A stretch of 47,880 bases of DNA. Origin: Lachnospira sp. (lineage in GTDB: Bacteria; Bacillota; Clostridia; Lachnospirales; Lachnospiraceae). The position numbers and the translations under genes were made by a program. This document shows, piece after piece, positions 15,486-24,939 of this stretch. The notes below the pieces were generated by a model, which was not told the DNA's origin, did not search any database, and saw only the letters and a program-made list of their open reading frames with translations. Location: assembly GCA_017621205.1 (NCBI GenBank), contig JAGATQ010000013.1, positions 1 to 47,880 on the forward strand, given 5' to 3'. Numbering within the stretch: position 1 is the stretch's first letter; every line of letters starts with the position of its first letter.

Positions 15486-16787
15486 ATGAAAAAGATTATA
15501 TTAATGCTCCTTCTAGGGATAATGATTCCGCAATGCTTAGCCGGATGCGGGGTTACCACAGAAAAAACAGGTATGAATAATACAACACAGATGCATGGCA
15601 CGGCAGAAGAGCAGAAAGGTGATGAAAAACCCTCCAAAGATCTGCTTGCAAAGGTTTATGATGAATATTATTATGAAGTGCCGGTATATTCTAAAGCGGA
15701 AATGGAGGAGGGACTGGATAATGATTGTGTAGCTATAAAGGACATATTTGCGGAAGATTATCCGGAAATAATAGCACTTTCGCCATATTATTTTTCTAAA
15801 AAAGGATATATAGATGAGGCGGAATTTACCATAAAAACATACCGGGAACTAGCAGAAGGCAATACGAAAATTCTGTATGCGGATTATGAGTTTATACAAT
15901 CCAATGAAAAGGTTAAAGGATATGCAATTTTATTGAAAAAGGATGGAACCATTGTATTGCATACATATTCTGATGATTTCTCCAAATATGTGTTGTTGGA
16001 AAAAGATGGTGAGGACCGTTTTCTTGCCTGCAGGACAATTGAGATGGAAAAAAGCCGTTTTCTGATAGATGATAAAGAGGTGTCTAAGGCTGCTGCTGAT
16101 GACAACGTTACCATACTGCTAAATAATTTAGACTGTATTCTGATAAAGGATGGAGTTGTTTCGGAGGAAACAGAGCAGGCTGTGAAAAATCTTTCCAGTG
16201 AGCAGTTAAATCCACATGATGCTGAGGTGATGTGCATGTCAAAATATGCAGAATATGCCTCTGATGAAATTGATAAAAATAAGATGTGGAGTGAGTTTTC
16301 AGGGTTCTATAGCAGTGATTGCGGTGTCAAGGAAGCGAAGATGGAATTGACGATTGAAAGTGATGGAAGCTTTGTTGGTGAATATAAAGGAATGCCTGAG
16401 AAGGTTGATAAAACAGTGGATGGAAAGCATGCGAAGGAACGCATGGACTATGCAAAGTTTCACGGGACATTTTCGAATGCAAGGAAATTAAATGATATAG
16501 AATACTATGTAGAATGCAATGATTTTTCCTATGTTAATACGAAGGAAGATGAAGTAAAAGATGGTGTTTTATATCATTGTTGTGAACCGAACCCATTAAA
16601 AACATTTACCCAGTTTATCATATATAAAAAAGGTTCTAAGCTGGAAGATGTACCAGAGGATATAAGCTGGTGGTATGAGATTTTCTCTTTTTATCAGGAA
16701 AAAGAGGTTCCGGATAAGCTTGACCGACATGTTATAAGAAATATGTATACAAATTCTTTTGTTTATCAGCAAGAGAAAACAGAATAA
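15486..16787 (+). CDS. Putative lipoprotein of unknown function
   Basis: 433 residues. The N-terminus MKKIILMLLLGIMIPQCLAGC is a lipoprotein signal with lipobox LAGC, so the mature protein should be lipid-anchored at Cys21. The rest is hydrophilic and acidic, with no motif I recognise; a segment near 275-310 (KMELTIESDGSFVGEYKG) looks like a beta-barrel or lipocalin-like strand pair. GAGGTGG precedes the ATG. It follows the 14365 gene by 26 bases, so they are probably co-transcribed. The start of a duplicate copy lies upstream of that gene. Confidence 0.75.
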   Translation: MKKIILMLLLGIMIPQCLAGCGVTTEKTGMNNTTQMHGTAEEQKGDEKPSKDLLAKVYDEYYYEVPVYSKAEMEEGLDNDCVAIKDIFAEDYPEIIALSPYYFSKKGYIDEAEFTIKTYRELAEGNTKILYADYEFIQSNEKVKGYAILLKKDGTIVLHTYSDDFSKYVLLEKDGEDRFLACRTIEMEKSRFLIDDKEVSKAAADDNVTILLNNLDCILIKDGVVSEETEQAVKNLSSEQLNPHDAEVMCMSKYAEYASDEIDKNKMWSEFSGFYSSDCGVKEAKMELTIESDGSFVGEYKGMPEKVDKTVDGKHAKERMDYAKFHGTFSNARKLNDIEYYVECNDFSYVNTKEDEVKDGVLYHCCEPNPLKTFTQFIIYKKGSKLEDVPEDISWWYEIFSFYQEKEVPDKLDRHVIRNMYTNSFVYQQEKTE

Positions 16788-16796
16788 AACAAATAT

Positions 16797-16834
16797 AACA
16801 CACTCACAGACTTACTAAAGCTTGTGAGTGTGTT
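16797..16834. terminator. Perfect 12-bp hairpin between convergent genes
   Basis: AACACACTCACA (16797-16808) and TGTGAGTGTGTT (16823-16834) pair perfectly. Read on the minus strand a T-rich stretch (TATATTTGTTTT) follows, so it best terminates the minus-strand gene; it may also stop the lipoprotein transcript. Confidence 0.7.
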
Positions 16835-16848
16835 AAGTTAATCAAGTC

Positions 16849-17088
16849 CTAACGGTTCCTTTGGATGGTAGCAACACCATTGAAGCTATAGGCACGGTGT
16901 TGTTTTAAGAGTGCCTTGCTTTTTTCTGCGAAATAGGTTTTCTTCTCTTCTTCTGTCAAGGATTCTAAATATTCCAGTTCATCCCTTTCATCCTGCCTGC
17001 GTAGATGTCTTAAATATAGAGCAACCGAAATTCCTGCAAAAATAGGGGTACAGTAAAGTAATAAGATAAAAATCATGTTCATATTCAT
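16849..17088 (-). CDS. Small membrane protein of unknown function
   Basis: 79 residues: one N-terminal membrane segment (MNMNMIFILLLYCTPIFAGI continuing to about residue 25), then a charged helical region (LRRQDERDELEYLESLTEEE) and a basic tail. The ATG at 17088 gives a 10-base gap to AAGGAG; an in-frame ATG at 17097 lies only 2 bases from it. The ribosome binding site lies at the edge of a half copy of the foldback repeat found at 29155-29373. No family is recognised. Confidence 0.6.
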   Translation of the reverse strand: MNMNMIFILLLYCTPIFAGISVALYLRHLRRQDERDELEYLESLTEEEKKTYFAEKSKALLKQHRAYSFNGVATIQRNR

Positions 17089-17098
17089 AAGTACCATT

Positions 17099-17185
17099 CT
17101 CCTTCCTCATGTTTTGCGGGTCCCAAGTTCCAATGCCTTGTCATGCAAGCATGAACGGCATTTTGACCTTTTGCCCCTGTCATAT
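17099..17185. repeat. Half copy of a foldback intergenic element
   Basis: About 85 bases match the right half of the element at 29155-29373. Shared blocks include GCGGGTCCCAAGTTC, GCAAGCATGAACGGCAT and TTGACCTTTTG. The left half is absent. It lies between the small membrane protein gene and the lepA leader. Confidence 0.75.
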
Positions 17186-17292
17186 TAAAATTATATCATG
17201 GAACGATATTCTAAGCAATCAATAATGCAGGTTTTGGTATAACAAATAGGAAGACTTTGCTAAAATCTTATTTTGACTTATATCCCACAATG

Positions 17293-17353
17293 TAGTACAT
17301 TATATAAAGATTACGAAACTATCAGCTGCCGATACGATAATGTACTAGTATCG
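17293..17353 (+). promoter_or_regulatory. Structured leader upstream of lepA with mutually exclusive stems
   Basis: TAGTACATTAT (17293-17303) pairs perfectly with ATAATGTACTA (17337-17347). The second arm also lies in the loop of another stem, CGATAC/GTATCG (17330-17335 with 17348-17353). The two pairings compete or form a pseudoknot. A promoter-like TTGACT lies just upstream (about 17275). The 17098-17411 gap holds no gene. Confidence 0.4.
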
Positions 17354-17411
17354 CAATTGCTTATTGTAATTGAATCCTTAAGGATAGGTATTAAAATATT
17401 TGGAGGAAGCT

Positions 17412-19226
17412 ATGTCAAATGTAGAACAAAGTAAGATTCGTAATTTCTGTATCGTGGCACATATTGACCATGGTAAATCAACGCTGGCAGACCGTATCAT
17501 CCAGATGACGGGACTGCTTACAGAGCGGGAAATGCAGAATCAGGTATTGGATAATATGGATTTAGAGCGGGAGCGTGGAATTACGATAAAGGCACAAACC
17601 GTTCGTATTATTTATAAGGCGAAGGATGGAGAGGAATACATTTTTAATCTGATTGATACCCCAGGGCATGTGGATTTTAACTATGAGGTTAGCAGAAGCC
17701 TTGCTGCGTGTGAGGGAGCAGTTCTTGTAGTGGATGCAGCACAGGGTATCGAGGCACAGACTTTGGCGAACGTCTATCTTGCTCTTGACCATGATTTGGA
17801 AGTGTTTCCGGTTATCAATAAGATTGATTTGCCGAGTGCTAATCCTGACTGGGTGAAAAATGAGATTGAAGATGTGATTGGAATCGAAGCACAGGATGCT
17901 CCGATGATTTCGGCAAAGACCGGACTGAATGTGGAGGATGTGTTAGAAGCAATTGTAAATAAGATTCCGGCACCAGCAGGTGATGCTAATGGACCATTGC
18001 AGGCGTTGATTTTTGACAGTCTTTACGATTCCTACAAGGGTGTCATTATATTTTGCCGTATCAAAGAGGGAAGCGTGAAAAAAGGTACAACGATTCAGAT
18101 GATGGCGACAGGGGCGAGGGCAGAGGTTGTGGAGGTAGGTTACTTTGGACCGGGCCAGTTTATCCCTTGTGACGAGCTTTCTGCCGGAATGGTTGGTTAT
18201 ATCACAGCATCCCTGAAGAATGTCAGTGATACACAGGTGGGTGATACAGTAACCGATGCCAACAATCCATGTAAGCAGCCGCTTCCGGGATATAAGAAGG
18301 TGAATCCGATGGTGTATTGTGGTATGTATCCGGCGGATGGTGCCCACTACCCGGATTTGCGGGATGCATTGGAGAAGCTGAAATTAAATGATGCATCCCT
18401 GCAGTTTGAGCCAGAGACCTCGATTGCGTTGGGATTTGGATTCCGCTGTGGTTTTCTTGGACTGCTTCATTTAGAGATTATTCAGGAACGGCTGGAGAGG
18501 GAGTACAATTTAGACATTGTGACGACGGCACCGGGTGTTATCTATAAGGTTTATAAAACGGACGGTGAGGTGATTGAGCTGACCAATCCATCCAATCTGC
18601 CAGACCCTTCCGAGATAGATTATATGGAAGAGCCGATTGTAACGGCGGAGATTATGGTGACCACGGAATTTGTCGGTGCAATTATGAAGCTGTGTCAGGA
18701 ACGGCGGGGAGTGTATCTTGGCATGGAATATCTGGAGGAGACGAGGGCAGTGCTTCGCTATGATTTGCCCTTGAATGAGATTATTTATGACTTCTTTGAT
18801 GCATTAAAGTCCCGTTCCCGTGGGTATGCTTCCTTTGATTATGAAATGAAGGGGTATCAGCAAAGCAGCCTTGTGAAGCTTGATATTCTGATTAATAAGG
18901 AGGAGGTAGATGCGCTTTCCTTTATTGTACACAAGGATACTGCATATGAGCGTGGACGTAAGATGTGTGAGAAGCTCAAGGAAGAGATTCCAAGGCATCA
19001 GTTTGAAATTCCAATTCAGGCGGCAATTGGCAGTAAGGTGATTGCCCGTGAAACAGTGAAGGCGTACCGTAAGGATGTGCTTGCCAAATGTTATGGCGGG
19101 GACATTACCCGAAAGAAGAAGCTTTTGGAGAAGCAGAAAGAGGGTAAGAAACGGATGCGTCAGGTGGGTAATGTGGAGATTCCGCAGCAGGCGTTTATGA
19201 GTGTGCTGAAGCTTGACGAGGATTAG
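17412..19226 (+). CDS. lepA: Elongation factor 4 (LepA), ribosomal back-translocase GTPase
   Basis: 604 residues, full family length. The GTPase domain begins [20 protein letters not shown] (G1) and has G2 RERGIT, G3 DTPGH and G4 NKID. It is followed by EF-G-like domains and the LepA C-terminal domain with its basic end ([19 protein letters not shown]). It acts on stalled or mis-translocated ribosomes at the membrane. The ATG at 17412 with GGAGG 5 bases before is preferred over the TTG at 17400, which precedes that site. It is followed by hemW, a pairing found in many Firmicutes; hrcA-grpE-dnaK do not follow here. Confidence 0.97.
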   Translation: MSNVEQSKIRNFCIVAHIDHGKSTLADRIIQMTGLLTEREMQNQVLDNMDLERERGITIKAQTVRIIYKAKDGEEYIFNLIDTPGHVDFNYEVSRSLAACEGAVLVVDAAQGIEAQTLANVYLALDHDLEVFPVINKIDLPSANPDWVKNEIEDVIGIEAQDAPMISAKTGLNVEDVLEAIVNKIPAPAGDANGPLQALIFDSLYDSYKGVIIFCRIKEGSVKKGTTIQMMATGARAEVVEVGYFGPGQFIPCDELSAGMVGYITASLKNVSDTQVGDTVTDANNPCKQPLPGYKKVNPMVYCGMYPADGAHYPDLRDALEKLKLNDASLQFEPETSIALGFGFRCGFLGLLHLEIIQERLEREYNLDIVTTAPGVIYKVYKTDGEVIELTNPSNLPDPSEIDYMEEPIVTAEIMVTTEFVGAIMKLCQERRGVYLGMEYLEETRAVLRYDLPLNEIIYDFFDALKSRSRGYASFDYEMKGYQQSSLVKLDILINKEEVDALSFIVHKDTAYERGRKMCEKLKEEIPRHQFEIPIQAAIGSKVIARETVKAYRKDVLAKCYGGDITRKKKLLEKQKEGKKRMRQVGNVEIPQQAFMSVLKLDED

Positions 19227-19402
19227 ATATAATAATTACTCAAACATTGCATTTGAAGTTTGGATGCAAGTAAGTAATTATTATATTCAACGAAAAACCC
19301 GCTTTCGCTTAGCTTCACACGCAGCGGTACTAAGATTTTGCTACGCAAAATCAAGTGCCGGCGTGTTCAGATAGTTTTTCTTATGAATATAATAATTACT
19401 TA
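19226..19402. repeat. Terminator-like hairpin plus foldback element after lepA
   Basis: ATATAATAATTACT occurs at 19227-19240 and, inverted, at 19273-19286. An 18-bp perfect inverted pair also links 19271-19288 with 19385-19402, so the middle arm can pair either way. Inside the second pair are GAAAAAC/GTTTTTC, the imperfect stem ACACGC...GCGTGT and the tight hairpin GATTTTGC-TAC-GCAAAATC. This looks like a mobile foldback repeat; the first hairpin may also terminate lepA transcripts. Confidence 0.65.
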
Positions 19403-19466
19403 TCCTGATGGCAATTTTCTATATGCGAAGTTTGAATAAAGATATGGCAGAAAGGTGGAAAGGAAT

Positions 19467-20744
19467 ATGAAGCAGAATGGTACCCATGAAAAAGAGGCAT
19501 TGGGACTGTATCTTCATATTCCTTTTTGTTTGAGTAAATGTAATTATTGTGATTTTTGCTCCTTTGCTGTTAAGGGGGATTTTTCGACTGTTCAGCAATA
19601 TGTGGATGCTTTGTGTAATGAGATAGCTGCATATCGTTATCTTAGCAGAAAGTATGAGCTTTGCACGATATATTTTGGGGGTGGTACGCCATCGTTATTG
19701 TCAGTAGAGCAGCTTAGCCAGGTGATGGATGTTATTTATAAGACGTTTTCTGTTTCCAGGTATACAGAGATTACGCTGGAATGTAATCCGGGAACAACAA
19801 ACGAGGATAAGCTGGCAGGATACAAAGGGTGTTTGGTTAACCGGTTAAGTATTGGTTTGCAGTCGGTTTCTAATGAACGCTTAAAAAGACTTGGAAGGAT
19901 TCATACTTATGAGCAATTTCTGGAGCAATATGAGACGGCGAGAAAAGTAGGCTTTCAAAATATCAGCGTGGATTTGATGAGTGCATTGCCGGGGCAATCT
20001 TTGAAAGAGTATGAGACTTCCCTAAAGACGGTTATTGCTCTTGCGCCGGAGCATATTTCCTCCTATGGATTGATCATGGAGGAGGGGACACCGTTTTACA
20101 CTGATAAAACGATTTGGGAGAGCTTGCCCGAGGAGAAAATCTGTGTTGCAATGTATGAAAGGACGGGAGAGCTTCTTACGGGTGCAGGCTATGAGCAGTA
20201 TGAAATTTCTAATTACTGTAAACCGGGAATGTATAGCAGACACAATAGTTCCTACTGGATAGGGACACCGTATCTTGGAGTAGGGCTTAATGCGTCATCC
20301 TATTTGCAGGGTGAGGAGATAATCCCTGTTTTGAAGGTAGAGGAGGCAGGCAGGATGCTCCGTTTTCGGAATGGAGACAGCATGAAGGAGTATCTTTTAT
20401 GTTACGGCAACAGGGCAGGGAAGGGGGAAGCACTCAGTGCTATTGATGAGGTTGCGGCATACCAATATTGTAGCCGGCAGTGGAGAGAGATAGAAGTGCT
20501 TTCCGATAACGATAGGATGGAAGAATTTGTTTTTTTAGGACTTCGTAGATTGGAGGGGATTCGTCTTGCAGATTTTGAACAGCGGTTTCAGATTCCCTTT
20601 CGGACAATTTATCAGAAGTCTCTTAGAAAGCATATTAATCTTGGTAATTTAATGCGCTATGAAAAAGAAGGGTTTAAGTATGTGGCACTTACTCCCCAAG
20701 GGATGCTAATAAGTAATCAGGTATTTGTAGATTTTATGTTTTAG
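19467..20744 (+). CDS. hemW: HemW-like radical SAM protein (heme chaperone family)
   Basis: 425 residues. The radical SAM cluster motif is C21-X3-C25-X2-C28 in HIPFCLSKCNYCDFC. Next come the SAM-binding YFGGGTPSLL and the family segments ECNPGT and RLSIGLQSVSNERLKRLGR, with a HemN-type C-terminal domain (about 300-425). HemW proteins insert heme and are often misnamed coproporphyrinogen oxidase. In this likely anaerobe the substrate is uncertain. The ATG at 19467 has AAAGGA just before it; the GTG at 19455 is less likely. The gene follows lepA, as in many Firmicutes. Confidence 0.9.
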   Translation: MKQNGTHEKEALGLYLHIPFCLSKCNYCDFCSFAVKGDFSTVQQYVDALCNEIAAYRYLSRKYELCTIYFGGGTPSLLSVEQLSQVMDVIYKTFSVSRYTEITLECNPGTTNEDKLAGYKGCLVNRLSIGLQSVSNERLKRLGRIHTYEQFLEQYETARKVGFQNISVDLMSALPGQSLKEYETSLKTVIALAPEHISSYGLIMEEGTPFYTDKTIWESLPEEKICVAMYERTGELLTGAGYEQYEISNYCKPGMYSRHNSSYWIGTPYLGVGLNASSYLQGEEIIPVLKVEEAGRMLRFRNGDSMKEYLLCYGNRAGKGEALSAIDEVAAYQYCSRQWREIEVLSDNDRMEEFVFLGLRRLEGIRLADFEQRFQIPFRTIYQKSLRKHINLGNLMRYEKEGFKYVALTPQGMLISNQVFVDFMF

Positions 20745-20890
20745 TTCAATAAAAGCAATTTTAAACCGAAAAATGGATGACAGTATGCAAGCTTCCATGT
20801 TACAATAAATGTGATGGTTTGGATATCAGAGCCATCAGCAGATTCAAACAATAAGGAATAGAAATCAAGCGGTAAAAAGGAGGACATGTT

Positions 20891-21427
20891 ATGGAAGCAA
20901 TGGAGATGATTAAGGGTCGCAGAAGTATCCGTAAGTATAAGACTGACAAGGTGGAACATAGTGTATTGGAGGAAGTCGTGGCAGCAGCAGCCTTTGCCCC
21001 CACATGGAAGAATACCCAGACTGCAAGATATATTGCAGTGGAGAGTGCAGACGTGAAGGGACAGATTGCAGAGCAATGTGTAGGGCAGCATAATGCGGAT
21101 ATTATTAACAGTGCTCCGATGCTGATTGTAGTAACCGGTATTCAGAAGCGTGCAGGATATGAGAGAGATGGTTCTTTTACAACCAGTAAGGAAGACCGCT
21201 GGCAGAATTTTGATTCCGGTGTATGTACACAGACACTTTGTCTTGCTGCTTATGAGAAGGGGCTTGGCACTGTTATTATGGGTATCTTTGGTGAAGATAA
21301 GGTGAAGGAGATTGTAACGGTTCCGGAGGGACAGGAGGTTATGGCGTTGGTTGCCATAGGTTATCCGGATGAGGAGCCGCAGGCTCCAAAGAGAAAAACC
21401 GTAGAGGATTTATTAAGCTATTGTTAG
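20891..21427 (+). CDS. Nitroreductase family protein
   Basis: 178 residues, an FMN-dependent NAD(P)H oxidoreductase fold. The N-terminal IKGRRSIRKYKTDKVEHSVL and AAAFAPTWKNTQTARYIAV are the usual FMN-contact segments, and the C-terminal half has LCLAAYEKGLGTVIMG and VALVAIGYPDEEPQAPKRK. Substrates of this family vary widely (nitro compounds, quinones, flavins). AGGAGGAC precedes the ATG. It stands alone between intergenic gaps. Confidence 0.9.
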   Translation: MEAMEMIKGRRSIRKYKTDKVEHSVLEEVVAAAAFAPTWKNTQTARYIAVESADVKGQIAEQCVGQHNADIINSAPMLIVVTGIQKRAGYERDGSFTTSKEDRWQNFDSGVCTQTLCLAAYEKGLGTVIMGIFGEDKVKEIVTVPEGQEVMALVAIGYPDEEPQAPKRKTVEDLLSYC

Positions 21428-21450
21428 TATATTGAGTTAGTGATAATATA

Positions 21451-21513
21451 GATAATGCTCCCAGTTGGTATCAGGTAGATATACTTGCCTGATACCAAAA
21501 TGGGAGCATTATC
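21451..21513. terminator. Long hairpin between convergent nitroreductase and SCP2 genes
   Basis: GATAATGCTCCC (21451-21462) pairs with GGGAGCATTATC (21502-21513), and inside it GGTATCAGG pairs with CCTGATACC. No T tract follows on either strand, so it is a transcription end or repeat by position rather than a classic terminator. Confidence 0.55.
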
Positions 21514-21560
21514 AAATGAAGTTGATGATTATCTGGTTTGGTTATTTCATCTATTTACGG

Positions 21561-21887
21561 TTACTTATTCTTTGCAAATTTGATGAGTTCCAGCACCTTA
21601 CCGGGATCACCGTCCAGCTTTAGTTTTCCTGTGGTGAATGCAATCACGGGATCTAAGCGACGCTTTAGAATATTGGTTAAATCATCCGGTTTAATCGTTA
21701 AAGCAGCCTGACGATCATAATAATCATAAGGTTCAACAGATAAATGATGGTTCTTCAATTCGATATAAAATATTCCCTCCGGTTCGGCGGTTAGATTCAC
21801 CTGAATGGCGATAAAACCATCGTATTGTTCGGCAGCTTCCACATCAATAAACTCCTTAAGCTCCTCAAGATATTCTGTCAATGTCAT
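21561..21887 (-). CDS. SCP2 sterol-binding-like domain protein
   Basis: 108 residues, almost the whole length of an SCP2-like lipid-binding domain. Recognisable parts are GFIAIQVNLTAEPEGIFYIE, AALTIKPDDLTNILKRRLDP and the C-terminal GKLKLDGDPGKVLELIKFA. Bacterial proteins of this kind may bind fatty acyl chains. The ATG at 21887 has GGGAGGA at good distance; a start at 21923 would lie upstream of that site. It is a single gene with its own promoter. Confidence 0.8.
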   Translation of the reverse strand: MTLTEYLEELKEFIDVEAAEQYDGFIAIQVNLTAEPEGIFYIELKNHHLSVEPYDYYDRQAALTIKPDDLTNILKRRLDPVIAFTTGKLKLDGDPGKVLELIKFAKNK

Positions 21888-21961
21888 AATGTATTCCTCC
21901 CTTCTATATCTGTACCGAGTCATGTGATTAGAAAATCATCTAAGCTGTAAATTATAAACTA

Positions 21962-21990
21962 ATTATAACATATTATTTTCTTTTGGTCGA
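21962..21990 (-). promoter_or_regulatory. Promoter of the SCP2-like gene
   Basis: On the minus strand a TCGACC -35 (21990-21985), a 17-base spacer and a perfect TATAAT (21967-21962) with the TGT extension. The rest of the 21888-22207 gap is AT-rich and shows no gene. Confidence 0.6.
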
Positions 21991-22207
21991 TAGATTTTAT
22001 AAAACTGTCATTGTTTTTTAAGAATTTGTGTGAGATAATGAGCAAAGCGATAATAGGAATAAAATAACCGATTACAGGTAATTTTATTTATACAGGCTGC
22101 AGATTTCTGATAGGATATTGTTACATAATATTTATATTAAAAACAGAAAGTAATATAATAATTTGAAGTGGCAATAAACGGAATTAGGAACGGGGGTGGC
22201 AAATAAT

Positions 22208-22777
22208 ATGAGTCTAAAAAAATTGCGAGGTCATCTAAAGACGATTAACCACCATAAAATGCTTGTGATGAAGCATTGCTTTAAGGTAGGATTATATCGG
22301 CAGGGATTATTGCATGATTTGTCAAAATATTCTATTATTGAATTAAAGACAGGGGCACGGTATTATCAAGGGGATAAAAGTCCCAATACCGCAGAGCGGG
22401 AGGCAACCGGATATTCAGATGCATGGCTTCATCACAAAGGGAGAAATCGTCATCATCTGGAATATTGGATTGATTACAGTGCAAACAAGGATGAGGGCTT
22501 TGCGGGGATGAAGATGCCAATCCGTTATGTTGTGGAGATGTTTTGTGACAGGATGGCAGCGTGTAAGAATTATCAGAAAGAAAAATACCGGGACGATAGC
22601 CCGCTAAAATATTTTTTGCGTGGAAAGCATCGCTATGAGAATTTATTTCATCCGAAGAGCAGTGAGTTGTTAGAGTTTATGCTTAGGATGTTGGCTAAAG
22701 AGGGAGAGGAGAAGACCTTTCGATATATTAGGAGAAGGATATTAACAGGAAAGGCAAAAATCGTAAAAAACTATTGA
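22208..22777 (+). CDS. DUF5662 family protein, HD-like
   Basis: 189 residues. The sequence is rich in His and Asp pairs: KTINHHKMLVMKHCFKVGL, LLHDLSKYS, WLHHKGRNRHHLEYW and FCDRMAACKNY. This matches the uncharacterised DUF5662 family, which looks like a metal-binding HD-type helical domain. The ATG at 22208 is preferred since GGGGGTGG lies 9 bases upstream; the GTG at 22196 lies inside that site. It is followed by an LTA-synthase-like gene 65 bases on. Function unknown; a metal-dependent hydrolase is a guess. Confidence 0.8.
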   Translation: MSLKKLRGHLKTINHHKMLVMKHCFKVGLYRQGLLHDLSKYSIIELKTGARYYQGDKSPNTAEREATGYSDAWLHHKGRNRHHLEYWIDYSANKDEGFAGMKMPIRYVVEMFCDRMAACKNYQKEKYRDDSPLKYFLRGKHRYENLFHPKSSELLEFMLRMLAKEGEEKTFRYIRRRILTGKAKIVKNY

Positions 22778-22842
22778 ATGAAGTTTCGTTATGATTTTAT
22801 AGATATGAGGTTTTATTTACTGCATTTAAGAAAGGACAAAAT

Positions 22843-24903
22843 ATGATGAATATTAGTAAGGGAAAAGAGAAGTTGATAGAATTAATGAAGAAGGTTACAG
22901 GCAACGGAGTGTTTAAGCTTTTTATATGGTGTCTTATTCTTGTTTATATTATTGAGTCGTTTGGACGGCATTCTATTTTTGGGGGATTACAATTTCTGAT
23001 TCATACGCCATTTCGATATTTGATGAATGCATTGTTGGTGATGACGCCCTTTACTGTTTTTTTCCTAATTCGCAAGCGTTCTATTGGAATGGTGCTAGTC
23101 AGCTTTGCATGGCTGGCAATTGGTATCACCAACGGATTGGTTCTGGTGTTTCGTGTAACTCCATTTTCTACTATTGATTTTCGTCTGGTAGATGCAGCAC
23201 TTGGTGTTATTAATAATTATCTGGAGATTTGGCAGATGATACTGCTTGGTGCAGTGGCTATAGTAGCAATTGCTGCTATGATTATTCTGATATGGAAGAT
23301 TAAAAAGTATAACGGGAAGATCCATTATGTGAGAAATGGTCTTTTGATTATCGCATATTGGCTTATTATGTATTTTGGCTTTAAGATACTCGTTCATGCA
23401 GGGGTGTTTGCAACGGTGCTGCCCAATCTGACTTATGCTTACAACGATTATGGTGTGTGTTATTGTTTTACGGTAACCGGAATGCGTAATGGTATCCGGC
23501 AGCCAATTGACTATACCGAGGCTAAGATAAACGACATTATGGAGGGAGTCAATAAGAAATTTAAGAGTGAGAAAAAGGGGAAAGAGATAAAAAAACCCAA
23601 TGTTATTTTCCTGCAGTTGGAGTCCTTCTTTGATATTACTAAGGTAAAGAATTATTATTTTAATGAAGACCCACTGCCATTTTTTACTTATCTTAAAAAC
23701 AGTTATTCATCGGGATATCTGACGGTGCCTGCTTTTGGTGCGGGAACAGCCAATACGGAGTTTGAGGTGATGACTGGCATGAAGCTTAGCTTTTTCTCAC
23801 CTGGCGAGTATCCATATAAAACGATTCTAAAGAAACGGACCTGTGAGAGTGTACCATTTGATTTAAAGCGTATTGGTTACAGTGCCCATGCGATTCATAA
23901 TAACACAGCAACCTTTTATGGAAGGAGCAAGGTTTTTACGAATCTTGGTTATGATAGCTTTTCTACAATAGAAACAATGGATTCCAGAGATACCACTGCA
24001 ATTGGTTGGGCTAAGGACAGGATACTGACAAATGAGATTATGGATGTACTGCAATCTACAGATACACCAGATTATATTTACACAATTTCTGTACAGGGAC
24101 ACGGCGATTACTATAAGGATGCGGCACAAGCGGATGACCCGGAGATTGTGGTAAACAATGTTTCGGGGAAGGAGCAGGCAGATGCGGTTAATTACTATGT
24201 GGAGCAGATAGGGGAAATGGATACCTTTTTAAAGACTCTTTGCCAGCGGCTGGAAGATTTTGATGAGGATACGATTCTGGTACTTTATGGGGATCATTTG
24301 CCGGGACTTGGGTTTTCGGATAGCGATCTTGTGAATGGAGATGTGTTCCAGACAGAATATGTAATTTGGAGTAATTTTGGTCTGAAAGAAAAGGATAAGG
24401 ACTTGCACGCATACCAACTGGCAGCAGAGGTTTTAAACCGTGTGGGAATCCATGAGGGTACGATTACACGTTATCATCAGCGATATAAGGGTAAAAAGCA
24501 TTATCTTAGTAATTTAAGGCAGTTGCAATATGACCTTCTCTATGGTGAACAATATGCATTTAAGGGAGAGAATCCTTTTTTACAAACGGATATTATCTTT
24601 GGAGTAAAGAATGTCTCTATAGGCTCTATGATACCGGGCGAGGAGACGACGATGCTTTATGGTTCTGGATTTACCCAATATAGTCATGCGTTTGTGAATG
24701 GAGAAGAGGTAGATGTGGAGTTTGTCAGCAATAGTGCACTGAGAATTCTCGTTTCGGTAGAGACTGGTGATACTGTTTTGGTAGAGCAGCAGACGGTTAA
24801 GGGTAAGGTGTTACAAAGAAGTAACGGGTTAACATATCCGAATACCGCTATCCATGAGAAGTCAGATGACAAGCCATACGAGCCGGCGCGTTATATTCCT
24901 TGA
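22843..24903 (+). CDS. LTA synthase family protein (phosphoglycerol transferase-like) with C-terminal Ig-like domain
   Basis: 686 residues. Five N-terminal membrane segments (about 24-40, 56-76, 80-104, 130-152, 164-190) anchor an extracellular sulfatase-type domain (about 250-560). Visible active-site candidates are E260 in LQLESFF, the nucleophile T302 in GTANTEF, H420 in VQGHGDY and D484/H485 in YGDHLPGLG. These match LtaS-type enzymes that transfer glycerol phosphate to teichoic acid or other surface polymers. The last 110 residues resemble an IPT/TIG or Ig-like domain (NVSIGSMIPGEETTMLYGSG), not present in standard LtaS. AAAGGA precedes the ATG. Confidence 0.88.
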   Translation: MMNISKGKEKLIELMKKVTGNGVFKLFIWCLILVYIIESFGRHSIFGGLQFLIHTPFRYLMNALLVMTPFTVFFLIRKRSIGMVLVSFAWLAIGITNGLVLVFRVTPFSTIDFRLVDAALGVINNYLEIWQMILLGAVAIVAIAAMIILIWKIKKYNGKIHYVRNGLLIIAYWLIMYFGFKILVHAGVFATVLPNLTYAYNDYGVCYCFTVTGMRNGIRQPIDYTEAKINDIMEGVNKKFKSEKKGKEIKKPNVIFLQLESFFDITKVKNYYFNEDPLPFFTYLKNSYSSGYLTVPAFGAGTANTEFEVMTGMKLSFFSPGEYPYKTILKKRTCESVPFDLKRIGYSAHAIHNNTATFYGRSKVFTNLGYDSFSTIETMDSRDTTAIGWAKDRILTNEIMDVLQSTDTPDYIYTISVQGHGDYYKDAAQADDPEIVVNNVSGKEQADAVNYYVEQIGEMDTFLKTLCQRLEDFDEDTILVLYGDHLPGLGFSDSDLVNGDVFQTEYVIWSNFGLKEKDKDLHAYQLAAEVLNRVGIHEGTITRYHQRYKGKKHYLSNLRQLQYDLLYGEQYAFKGENPFLQTDIIFGVKNVSIGSMIPGEETTMLYGSGFTQYSHAFVNGEEVDVEFVSNSALRILVSVETGDTVLVEQQTVKGKVLQRSNGLTYPNTAIHEKSDDKPYEPARYIP

Positions 24904-24939
24904 TAGGCTGCATGATTATCTGAATGAAAGGTTACGGAT

